Shown here piece after piece: positions 17,331 to 24,549 of a DNA stretch of 64,000 nucleotides. The position numbers and the translations under genes are program-made. Under the pieces are notes generated by a model. The model searched no databases, was not told the DNA's origin, and worked only from the letters and a program-made list of their open reading frames with translations. Every line of letters starts with the position of its first letter. Position 1 is the first letter of the stretch. The stretch is from Streptomyces griseus subsp. griseus (GTDB lineage: Bacteria; Actinomycetota; Actinomycetes; Streptomycetales; Streptomycetaceae): NCBI RefSeq assembly GCF_000720255.1, contig NZ_JOJE01000004.1:186001-250000 (forward strand). The letters run 5' to 3'.

Positions 17331-17954
17331 CTACACGACCATCCGTACCGCCAGCACCGTCATCACCCCGCTGGACACGAGCGCCGTCATCAGCCGCCCC
17401 CGGTGCCCGGTCAGCGCCCGGCCCAGCAGCGCCCCGCCCCCGGCGAGCAGCAACTGCCAGCTCGCGGACGCGGCGAAGGCGGCCAGTACGAACACGCCCT
17501 GTTCCATGGGGCGTGCCGCGTCCGCGGTGCCGGTGCCGAGCACCAGGGCCGCGAAATAGACGACGGTGGTGGGGTTGAGGAGCGTGATCCCCAGCAGTGA
17601 CAGGAAGGCCCGCGCCGGACCGGGTGGCGCAGGCTCGGAGCGCGCGGTGAGCCGGTGCGCGCGGTACTGCCGTACGGCGGTGACGGCGCCCAGCGCGGCC
17701 AGCGCGAGCAGCACCAGGGCGGAGGCCCAGCGCAGCGGTCCCAGCACCGGCCGCAGCACGGCGGCCAAGGCGGAGCCGCCGACCGTGGCCAGCAGGGCGT
17801 AGAGTCCGTCGGCGGTCGCGACGCCGAGCGCGGCGCACGCGCCGGTACGCAGGGTGGTGCGCGCGGTGAGGGAGACGAGGTACGTACCGACCGCGCCCAC
17901 GGGCATGGCGATGCCGTAGCCCGCGACCAGCCCCGCGACGAGCGCGCCCGTCAT
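17331..17954 (-). CDS. LysE-family export protein
   Basis: A 207-residue membrane protein with about six helices. It begins MTGALVAGLVAGYGIAMPVG and carries ITLLNPTTVVYFAAL, the Asn-Pro-Thr motif of LysE/RhtB exporters of amino acids and their analogues. ATG 17954 was chosen because upstream in-frame sequence is low-complexity and runs into a tandem repeat. No LysG-like regulator is adjacent. Confidence 0.85.
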   Translation of the reverse strand: MTGALVAGLVAGYGIAMPVGAVGTYLVSLTARTTLRTGACAALGVATADGLYALLATVGGSALAAVLRPVLGPLRWASALVLLALAALGAVTAVRQYRAHRLTARSEPAPPGPARAFLSLLGITLLNPTTVVYFAALVLGTGTADAARPMEQGVFVLAAFAASASWQLLLAGGGALLGRALTGHRGRLMTALVSSGVMTVLAVRMVV

Positions 17955-18140
17955 GAGCGTGCGGCGTCGCACCTCCGGGGGCACCCGGGCTGCTGTCGGC
18001 CACGCACCGGGACGGCGGTGACGGGGGACAGCGGCGCGGGGGCGTCGATCGTCGGCATGGCTGGATCCTGGGGGCGTACCCCGTTCCGTGGCAACCGAAT
18101 TACCGGGCGCGGGCGGCACCGGCCCCTCCCGCCGGCGCCG

Positions 18141-18206
18141 CGGACCCCTTCCTCCGGCGTCGCGGACCCCTTCCTCCGGCGTCGCGGACCCCTTCCTCCG
18201 GCGTCG
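18141..18206. repeat. Three perfect 22-bp tandem repeats
   Basis: The 377-bp gap between the LysE and P450 genes (17955-18331) contains three identical 22-bp units at 18141-18162, 18163-18184 and 18185-18206, each beginning CGGACCCCTTCC and ending GGCGTCG, with a degenerate copy just before (18122-18140) and a truncated one after. The unit is not a multiple of three, so the tract is unlikely to be coding. The only other structure in the gap is the palindrome at 18271-18289. Confidence 0.85.
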
Positions 18207-18270
18207 CGGAACGCTCAACTCCGGCCAGATCCTCCCGTTCACCGATCTGGCTGAACTTCATGTCGCCCCA

Positions 18271-18289
18271 TAGATGCCCCGGGCATCTA
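18271..18289. promoter_or_regulatory. Palindrome upstream of the P450 gene
   Basis: TAGATGCCC-C-GGGCATCTA is a perfect hyphenated palindrome (9-bp arms, 1-bp centre) 42 bp before the P450 start, and is itself flanked by CTTCA (18256-18260) and TGAAG (18291-18295). It looks like an operator; no regulator is identified. Confidence 0.6.
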
Positions 18290-18331
18290 ATGAAGATCGG
18301 CACGACGCACCCTTCGTCTGCGAGGTCTTCC

Positions 18332-19534
18332 ATGACGGAACTGTCGGATCCCGTCGCCTTCCCCCAGGACCGCACCTGCCCCTACCAACCGCCGACCGCC
18401 TACGACCCACTGCGCGACACCCGCCCGCTGACGCACGTCACCCTCTTCGACGGCCGCCCCGCATGGCTGGTGACCGGCCACGGCGTCGCCCGTGACCTGC
18501 TAGCCGACCCCCGCCTGTCCACCGACCGCACCCGCCCCGGCTTCCCCGCGCCCACCGAGCGCTTCGCGGCCGTCCGCCACAAGAAGACCGCGCTGCTCGG
18601 CGTCGACGACCCCGAGCACCGGGTCCAGCGGCGCATGATGGTCCCCAGCTTCACCCTGAAACGGGCCGGCGAAATGCGCCCGAGCATCCAGCGCATCGTG
18701 GACGAGCGACTCGACGCGATGATCGCCCAGGGCCCACCGGTCGATCTGGTGAGCGCCTTCGCGCTGCCCGTGCCCTCGATGGTCATCTGCGCCCTCCTGG
18801 GCGTCCCGTACGCCGACCACGAGTTCTTCGAGGAGCAGTCACGACGGCTGCTGCGCGGGCCGACGGCTGACGACGTGGTGCGGGCGCGCGATCGACTCGA
18901 GGAGTACATCGGCGAGTTGGTCGACCGCAAGCAGAAGGACCAGCAGCCCGGGGACGGGGTCCTGGACGACCTCGTCCACCAGCGGCTGCGCCAAGGGGAC
19001 GTGGACCGCGAGGAGTTGACCGCGCTCGCGATCATCCTGCTGGTCGCCGGTCACGAGACCACCGCCAACATGATCTCGCTCGGCACTTACACCCTGCTCC
19101 AACACCCCGGGGAACTCGCGCAGTTGCGGGAGGACCCGACGCTGCTGCCTGCCGCCGTCGAGGAACTGATGCGGATGCTGTCCATAGCGGACGGCCTGCT
19201 GCGGCAGGCCACCGAGGACATCGAGGTGGCCGGGACGACGATCCGGGCCGGTGACGGCGTGATCTTCTCGACGTCGGTCATCAACCGCGACGAGACCGTG
19301 TACGCCCGCCCCGACACCCTCGACTGGCACCGCTCCACCCGTCACCACGTGGCGTTCGGCTTCGGCATCCACCAGTGTCTCGGCCAGAACCTGGCCCGTG
19401 CCGAGATGGAGAGCGCACTGCACTCCCTGTTCGCCCGCCTGCCCGGCCTGCGGCTCGCCGCCCCCGCGGAAACGATCCCCTTCAAGCCGGGCGACACCAT
19501 CCAGGGGATGCTGGAACTCCCCGTGACCTGGTGA
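18332..19534 (+). CDS. Cytochrome P450 (CYP105-like)
   Basis: A 400-residue soluble bacterial P450. The haem-thiolate loop is FGFGIHQCLGQNLAR with Cys349 as ligand; the oxygen-activating I helix contains AGHETTAN; the ExxR pair is in VEELMRM. The following gene is a 3Fe-4S ferredoxin, the usual electron donor for Streptomyces class I P450s of the CYP105 type, though no reductase is encoded here. ATG 18332 gives the expected MTELSDPVAFPQDRTCPY N-terminus. It may act on xenobiotics or a secondary metabolite; the substrate is unknown. Confidence 0.93.
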   Translation: MTELSDPVAFPQDRTCPYQPPTAYDPLRDTRPLTHVTLFDGRPAWLVTGHGVARDLLADPRLSTDRTRPGFPAPTERFAAVRHKKTALLGVDDPEHRVQRRMMVPSFTLKRAGEMRPSIQRIVDERLDAMIAQGPPVDLVSAFALPVPSMVICALLGVPYADHEFFEEQSRRLLRGPTADDVVRARDRLEEYIGELVDRKQKDQQPGDGVLDDLVHQRLRQGDVDREELTALAIILLVAGHETTANMISLGTYTLLQHPGELAQLREDPTLLPAAVEELMRMLSIADGLLRQATEDIEVAGTTIRAGDGVIFSTSVINRDETVYARPDTLDWHRSTRHHVAFGFGIHQCLGQNLARAEMESALHSLFARLPGLRLAAPAETIPFKPGDTIQGMLELPVTW

Positions 19535-19547
19535 GGGGCGGACGGTC

Positions 19548-19742
19548 ATGCACATCGACATCGACAAGGACGTCTGCATCGGCGCCGGCCAGTGCGCCCT
19601 GGCCGCGCCGGGCGTCTTCACCCAGGACGACGACGGCTACAGCACCGTCCTGCCCGGCAGCGAGGGCGGCACGGGCCACCCGATGGTCCGGGAGGCCGCC
19701 CGTGCCTGCCCGGTCGGCGCCATCGCCCTGACGGACACCTGA
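19548..19742 (+). CDS. Ferredoxin, 3Fe-4S type
   Basis: A 64-residue ferredoxin. Three cysteines, Cys10 and Cys16 (CIGAGQC) and Cys54 (ARACPVGAI), fit a 3Fe-4S cluster; the fourth ligand position of 4Fe-4S proteins is not Cys. It starts 14 bp after the P450 stop and should pass electrons from a ferredoxin reductase elsewhere in the genome to that P450. Confidence 0.93.
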   Translation: MHIDIDKDVCIGAGQCALAAPGVFTQDDDGYSTVLPGSEGGTGHPMVREAARACPVGAIALTDT

Positions 19743-19784
19743 CCGAGGCCGGCCGACGGCGCCCGCCACGGGCTCGGCGGGGCG

Positions 19785-20330
19785 TCAGCCGATCAGCGTC
19801 CGGGCCGCCTCCCGGGCCTCCGCCGCCGGCTCCGTGCTGCCGGTGACGCCCGCGGTGACCATCGCGCCCTCGGCCAGCAGGAACAGTGAACCGGTCAACG
19901 TGGCGGGCAGGCCCGCGTCGGCCACGAGGCCGGCGAGGTAGTCGCGGAACGCCTGCTTGTGGGCGCGGACCTGGTGCGCCACGCGCTCCGACGTGGCGCC
20001 CAGTTCGCCGTACGCGTTGATCCAGGCGCACCCGCGGAAGCCGTCCTCGCCGAACCACTCCTCCAGCCGGTCGAAGACGGCGAGGACCCTTCGACGCGGG
20101 TCCTCGTGCCGCTCCACCGAGCGCGCGAGCCGGCCGCGCCAGCGCTCGTCCCGCCGCTCCAGATACGCCTCCACCAACTGCTCCTTGGCCGGGAAGAGCT
20201 GGTACAGCCTCTTGAGCGAGACCCCGGATGCCCCGCGGACATCGTCCATGCCGACGGACTGGACGCCCCGCCCGTAGAACAGCTGCTCGGCGGCGTCCAG
20301 CGCCCGCTCGCGGGCGACCGTGGTGTCCAT
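19785..20330 (-). CDS. TetR-family transcriptional regulator
   Basis: A 181-residue regulator. N-terminal DTTVARERALDAAEQLFYGRG and the helix-turn-helix VGMDDVRGASGVSLKRLYQLF are clear TetR features. ATG 20330 was chosen; longer frames upstream cross the operator region. It is divergent from the NTF2-like gene, with two palindromes in between, and probably controls the three-gene run NTF2-like, flavoprotein and aldo/keto reductase. Confidence 0.9.
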   Translation of the reverse strand: MDTTVARERALDAAEQLFYGRGVQSVGMDDVRGASGVSLKRLYQLFPAKEQLVEAYLERRDERWRGRLARSVERHEDPRRRVLAVFDRLEEWFGEDGFRGCAWINAYGELGATSERVAHQVRAHKQAFRDYLAGLVADAGLPATLTGSLFLLAEGAMVTAGVTGSTEPAAEAREAARTLIG

Positions 20331-20387
20331 CGACCACTCCTTCCACCGGCTCCTCGCCGGTGCCCGCACCGGCCCGCTCCTTGACGC

Positions 20388-20438
20388 GAGAACGAGCGTT
20401 CTCCTACGGTAGCAGCCATCCGGAGAACGCTCGTTCTC
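20388..20438. promoter_or_regulatory. Paired TetR operators
   Basis: GAGAACGAGCGTTCTC (20388-20403) and GAGAACGCTCGTTCTC (20423-20438) share 7-bp arms GAGAACG/CGTTCTC and differ only in the central dinucleotide. Their centres are 35 bp apart, the same spacing as the pair at 8207-8259. Confidence 0.8.
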
Positions 20439-20459
20439 CACTTCGCAGCGGAGCAGCCC

Positions 20460-20918
20460 ATGTCCGACCGCCCACCCCTGCCGCCCTTCAACCGGGAGAC
20501 CGCCGCCCGCAAGGTCCAGGCCGCCGAGGACGCCTGGAACACCCGGGACCCGCACCGGGTCGCGCTCGCCTACTCCGAGGACTCGGTGTGGCGCAACCGC
20601 GACACCTTCCTCACCGGCCGCGCCGAGATCGTCGCGTTCCTCACCGCGAAGTGGGCGCGCGAACTCGACTACGCGCTGCGCAAGGACCTGTGGGCCTTCG
20701 ACGGCGACCGCATCGCCGTCCGCTTCCAGTACGAGTGCCGCGACACCGAGGGGCAGTGGTGGCGGTCGTACGGCAACGAGCTGTGGCAGTTCGACGAGCA
20801 CGGTCTGATGATCCGGCGTGAGGCGAGCATCAACGACGTGCCGATCACCGAGGCGGAGCGCCGCATCCTGGGACCGCGGCCCGAGGCCGAGCACGGCCGC
20901 TCCTTCCCCCTTCAATAG
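20460..20918 (+). CDS. NTF2-like protein (DUF1348 type)
   Basis: A 152-residue cone-shaped NTF2/SnoaL-like fold protein. Sequence [27 protein letters not shown] and the later [22 protein letters not shown] match DUF1348. The family has no established reaction. It is the first gene under the paired TetR operators, and GGAG precedes the ATG. Confidence 0.88.
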   Translation: MSDRPPLPPFNRETAARKVQAAEDAWNTRDPHRVALAYSEDSVWRNRDTFLTGRAEIVAFLTAKWARELDYALRKDLWAFDGDRIAVRFQYECRDTEGQWWRSYGNELWQFDEHGLMIRREASINDVPITEAERRILGPRPEAEHGRSFPLQ

Positions 20919-20927
20919 GGTGCCCGC

Positions 20928-21446
20928 GTGACCGAACCCGACGGCAAGCCCTTCCTCTACGTCGTCGTCTGCGCCGCCGGGATCGCCGCGGGCGTCGACG
21001 AACTCATCACCGCCGCCCAGGAGCGGGGCTGGGCGGTCGGTGTCTTCGCCACCCCCACCGCCGTGAACGGCTTCTTCGACACCGCCGCGGTGGAGACCCG
21101 GACCGGGCTCCCCATCCGCTCCGCCTGGCGGCGCCCCGGAGACCCGCGCCCCTTCCCGGACCCGGACGCCGTCGTGGTCGCGCCCGCCACCTTCAACACC
21201 GTCAACAAGTGGGCGGCCGGCATCGCCGACACCCTCGCCCTGGGCACCCTGTGCGAGCTGACCGGCCGCTCCGTGCCGATCGCCGTACTGCCGTGCGTGT
21301 CCGACGCCCTGGCCGCCCACCCCGCCTACCAGGACAGCCTCATCCGCCTGCGCGGCATGGGCGTGCGCTTCGGGGAGCCGTACGAGGGCGGAGGGACCGG
21401 GGAGTTCGGCTGGGAGCGCGCGCTGGATCTGCTGGAGGCGACGTAG
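20928..21446 (+). CDS. Flavoprotein-fold protein (PPC decarboxylase-like)
   Basis: A 172-residue protein of the flavoprotein superfamily that includes phosphopantothenoylcysteine decarboxylase. The segment APATFNTVNKWAAGIADTLAL corresponds to the FMN-binding Asn and the turn in this fold. GTG 20928 lies nine bases after the NTF2-like stop, implying an operon. It is much shorter than CoaBC, so a pantothenate role is doubtful. Confidence 0.82.
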   Translation: MTEPDGKPFLYVVVCAAGIAAGVDELITAAQERGWAVGVFATPTAVNGFFDTAAVETRTGLPIRSAWRRPGDPRPFPDPDAVVVAPATFNTVNKWAAGIADTLALGTLCELTGRSVPIAVLPCVSDALAAHPAYQDSLIRLRGMGVRFGEPYEGGGTGEFGWERALDLLEAT

Positions 21447-21487
21447 GCTCGGCCGAGTACGCCCGTACGACGGCAGGAGCAGCAACG

Positions 21488-22456
21488 ATGCAGTACGTGA
21501 AGCTCGGTACGACGGGTCTGGACGTGTCCCGGATCTGCCTGGGCTGCATGACCTACGGCGTCCCCGACCGAGGCCCGCACGAGTGGACCCTCGACGAGGA
21601 GGCGTCCCGGCCGCTGATCCGGCAGGCACTGGACGCCGGCATCAACTTCTTCGACACCGCGAACGTCTACTCCGACGGCACCAGCGAGGAGATCGTCGGC
21701 AGGGCGCTGCGCGACTTCGCCCGCCGTGACGAGATCGTGCTCGCCACGAAGGTGCACGGCCGGATGCGGCCGGGACCCAACGGCGGCGGTCTGTCCCGCA
21801 AGGCGATCCTGACCGAGATCGACCACAGCCTCACCCGCCTGGGCACGGACCACGTCGACCTGTACCAGATCCACCGCTTCGACCCGCACACCCCGGTCGA
21901 GGAGACGATGGAGGCCCTGCACGACGTGGTCAAGGCGGGCAAGGCGCGCTACATCGGGGCGAGTTCGATGTACGCCTGGCAGTTCGCCAAGATGCAGCAC
22001 ACGGCGGAGCGGGGCGGCTGGACCCGGTTCGTCTCCATGCAGAACCACTACAACCTCCTGTACCGCGAGGAGGAACGCGAGATGCTGCCCCTCTGCGCCG
22101 ACCAGGGCGTCGGCGTCCTGCCGTGGAGTCCGCTCGCCCGCGGCCGCCTCACCCGCGACTGGGGCGTCGAGACCGACCGCAGCGCCACGGACGCCTTCGG
22201 CGGCACCCTCTACCTGGAGGGCGACCGGGCCATCGTCGAAACCGTCACCCGCATCGCGAACGACCGCGGCGTTCCGCGCGCCCGGGTCGCCCTCGCCTGG
22301 CTGCTGCACCAGGGCACGGTGACGTCCCCGATCGTCGGCGCCGCCAAGCCCCACCACATCGAGGACGCGACGGCGGCGGTGGATCTGGCGCTCAGCGACA
22401 AGGAGTTGGAGGAGCTGGAGCAGCCGTACACCCCTCGCCCGATCGCCGGCCACTGA
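21488..22456 (+). CDS. Aldo/keto reductase
   Basis: A 322-residue TIM-barrel oxidoreductase that uses NADPH. Start MQYVKLGTTGLDVSRICLGC (ATG 21488); catalytic Asp-Tyr in FFDTANVYSDG, Lys in LATKVHG and His in QIHRFDP follow the family's order. It is similar in length to YajO/GSP69-type enzymes. It follows the flavoprotein by 41 bp and ends at a bidirectional terminator. Confidence 0.92.
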   Translation: MQYVKLGTTGLDVSRICLGCMTYGVPDRGPHEWTLDEEASRPLIRQALDAGINFFDTANVYSDGTSEEIVGRALRDFARRDEIVLATKVHGRMRPGPNGGGLSRKAILTEIDHSLTRLGTDHVDLYQIHRFDPHTPVEETMEALHDVVKAGKARYIGASSMYAWQFAKMQHTAERGGWTRFVSMQNHYNLLYREEEREMLPLCADQGVGVLPWSPLARGRLTRDWGVETDRSATDAFGGTLYLEGDRAIVETVTRIANDRGVPRARVALAWLLHQGTVTSPIVGAAKPHHIEDATAAVDLALSDKELEELEQPYTPRPIAGH

Positions 22457-22477
22457 TCGGCGGCACCGGATCAGTGG
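22450..22477. terminator. Hairpin spanning two convergent stop codons
   Basis: CCACTGATC (22450-22458) pairs with GATCAGTGG (22469-22477) across a 10-base loop. The stems contain the stops of the aldo/keto reductase and the phytanoyl-CoA dioxygenase. Confidence 0.75.
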
Positions 22478-23292
22478 GGCCCGGTCGGCGCGAACTCCGT
22501 GCCGCACGGGCCCGCCCCCTCGCTCTCGGACAACACTACCCGCGCCCCGTTCATGGTCATCGTCCGGTAGTACGCGCCGATGCGGGTGGCGGAGCGGCCG
22601 ACGTAGTGCCCGATGAACGAACGGCGGAACCGGTCGGCCGTGGCGTTGGGCTGCGAACCGTGCACCAGACTGCCGTTGAAGAACAGGACGTCCCCCGGCG
22701 CCATGTCGACCGGCACCGCCGCCAGCCCGGGCGGCGGCGGGACGTACTCCCGCGCGAACGACACCTCGGAGTCCGCGAGCTCAGGACAGAACAGGTCCAT
22801 CGCGTGTGTCCCCGGCACCACCTCGAGTCCGCCGTTGTCCCGGTCGATCTCGTCGCAGGCGATCCACGCCGCCACGCACGTGCCCGGCTCCACCCGCAGA
22901 TAGAAGTTGTCCTGGTGAAGGGCCTGCCCCCGCGCCCCCGGCGGCTTGAAGTAGAACATGCTCTGCGCTGCCAGCGCCTCCTCGTCGAGCAGTGCCTCCA
23001 GCACCCTCCGCAGCCGGGCGTCCAGCAGCACCCGGCGCGCGAGCGGGTTGATCTCGTGCGGCTGCATCACCCGCGGGTGGGTGTGCAGCGGGTCGGCCGA
23101 CCCGGGGCGCGGTTCGAAGTGCCCCGGCACCGGCCCGGCGGCGTGCAGCGCCGTGAACTCGGCACGGAGCCGGTCGATCTCCTCATGCCCGAACAGTCCC
23201 CTGAGGACGGTGAAACCGTCCTCCCGGTACTGCCGCAGTCCCGCCTGAGTCAGTATGGGAGTCCCGGTGGCGTCGATGCCTGTGGCTGTCAT
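22471..23292 (-). CDS. Phytanoyl-CoA dioxygenase family protein
   Basis: A 273-residue Fe(II)/2-oxoglutarate-dependent oxygenase. The iron-binding pair is in LHQDNFYLRVEPG (His-x-Asp) and the distal His in GSLVHGSQPN. These enzymes hydroxylate fatty acyl or secondary metabolite substrates. ATG 23292 follows GAGGAGGG. It is divergent from an AraC regulator only 68 bp away, which suggests substrate-dependent control. Confidence 0.9.
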   Translation of the reverse strand: MTATGIDATGTPILTQAGLRQYREDGFTVLRGLFGHEEIDRLRAEFTALHAAGPVPGHFEPRPGSADPLHTHPRVMQPHEINPLARRVLLDARLRRVLEALLDEEALAAQSMFYFKPPGARGQALHQDNFYLRVEPGTCVAAWIACDEIDRDNGGLEVVPGTHAMDLFCPELADSEVSFAREYVPPPPGLAAVPVDMAPGDVLFFNGSLVHGSQPNATADRFRRSFIGHYVGRSATRIGAYYRTMTMNGARVVLSESEGAGPCGTEFAPTGPH

Positions 23293-23360
23293 GCGTCCCT
23301 CCTCGGTCCGGTGTCCTCGCCTCGTCACGCTAGGCCGATACGGCGTACGGAAGGATGCCC

Positions 23361-24281
23361 ATGGGTGCTGACGACATGCCCGGGACTGCTGCGCCGGGCG
23401 ACCCCTCGCCGCCGCCGGGCCATGTGGTCGTGGGCCACTTCGACGAGCTCCCGGGGTACGGCGTCAACCGGCCCCGCGGCTCGGACAGCTGGCTGTTCAC
23501 CTGGACCACCGGCGGGGAGGGCCGGCTCGGCCAGGGGGCGGCAGGTGTGCGTGCGGGGGCGGGGGACTTCGTAATCCTCGCGCCGGGTGTCCCGCACGGC
23601 TACGGGGTCGCGTCCGGCGCCCCGCACTGGCGGTTCTGGTGGGCGCACTGCCAGGCGCGGCCCTCCTGGACGTCCTGGCTGCGGCCGTACGGCACCGGCG
23701 ACGGGATGTACGTCGTCACGTCCGTCCCGGCCGGCCTGCACGGGCGGATCGGGTCGGCGTTCCGCAGGATGCTCGCGGACGCCCGCTGGACCGGCACCGA
23801 CGCACCGCCCGTCGCCGCCGCCACGGACGACGGCGCGGTCGCCGTGGCGCACTGCAGCGCGGCGAGGGAACTCGCCCTGTGTTCCCTGGAGGAGGTCGTC
23901 CTGCTCACGACCGCGGCGGCACGCGGGCCCGTGGTCCGGTCCACTGTCGACGCCCGGGTGCGCCGGGCGCAGGCGCTGATCGCCGCCGACCCGGGCGCCC
24001 CGCACACGGTCCGCTCGCTCGCCGAGGCGGTCGCCCTGTCGCCCTCACGTTTCGCGCACCCGTTCACCGAGCAGTTCGGCCGGTCGCCGATGCGGGCGCT
24101 GCGCGAGGCGCGGCTGGGCCACGCCGCCCGGCTGCTGGAGAGTACCGACCTGTCGGTCGAACGGGTGGCCGCGGCCTCCGGCTTCGCCGGCCCGTATCAC
24201 TTCAGCCGGGTGTTCCGGGAGCGCTACGGGATGCCGCCGGGCGCGTATCGGGGAATCCCGCACGAATTTACGCTCCGATAA
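23361..24281 (+). CDS. AraC-family transcriptional regulator
   Basis: A 306-residue protein with an N-terminal cupin-like sensing region (about 20-160) and a C-terminal AraC double helix-turn-helix (about 205-300; VRSLAEAVALSPSRFAHPFTEQFG and VERVAAASGFAGPYHFSRVFRE). I chose ATG 23361 over 23355, because GGAAGG directly abuts the earlier codon. It is divergent from, and likely regulates, the phytanoyl-CoA dioxygenase. Confidence 0.9.
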   Translation: MGADDMPGTAAPGDPSPPPGHVVVGHFDELPGYGVNRPRGSDSWLFTWTTGGEGRLGQGAAGVRAGAGDFVILAPGVPHGYGVASGAPHWRFWWAHCQARPSWTSWLRPYGTGDGMYVVTSVPAGLHGRIGSAFRRMLADARWTGTDAPPVAAATDDGAVAVAHCSAARELALCSLEEVVLLTTAAARGPVVRSTVDARVRRAQALIAADPGAPHTVRSLAEAVALSPSRFAHPFTEQFGRSPMRALREARLGHAARLLESTDLSVERVAAASGFAGPYHFSRVFRERYGMPPGAYRGIPHEFTLR

Positions 24282-24308
24282 GACGCGAAATTCGTCACTG
24301 AGCGTCGC

Positions 24309-24395
24309 TTGACGGTTCGTCAAATACAGTGGCGCACACACAATGCACAAATCCGCGAGATCTCTTGTTCACTCTCGCTGGCCTGTGCAAAGGTG
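24309..24395. promoter_or_regulatory. Upstream elements of the first sigma-like/ricin fusion gene
   Basis: This interval holds a perfect palindrome TTGACG-GTT-CGTCAA (24309-24323), CTTGTTCAC (24364-24372) and TGTGCAAAGGTG (24384-24395). The last 12-mer recurs exactly, and the nonamer recurs as its reverse complement, upstream of the paralogue at 38912-38943. The full gap 24282-24549 shows nothing else. Confidence 0.55.
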
Positions 24396-24549
24396 TGAGT
24401 TGTCGGCGTGCAGACAAAATATTTTCGCTGTGCGCACGAGGCGTCTCCCCGTTCGGCCCCGCGCTCCAAAAGAGCTGCCCAGGCCGACGTTCGAGATGCC
24501 GAACTCTGTACGGGTGGATCCGTCGCATGCCCTCGGAAGGAATGCCGTC

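Noticed and set aside
18141..18206. Possible CRISPR array
   Set aside because: The 22-bp units are directly adjacent with no spacers, and no cas genes are present.
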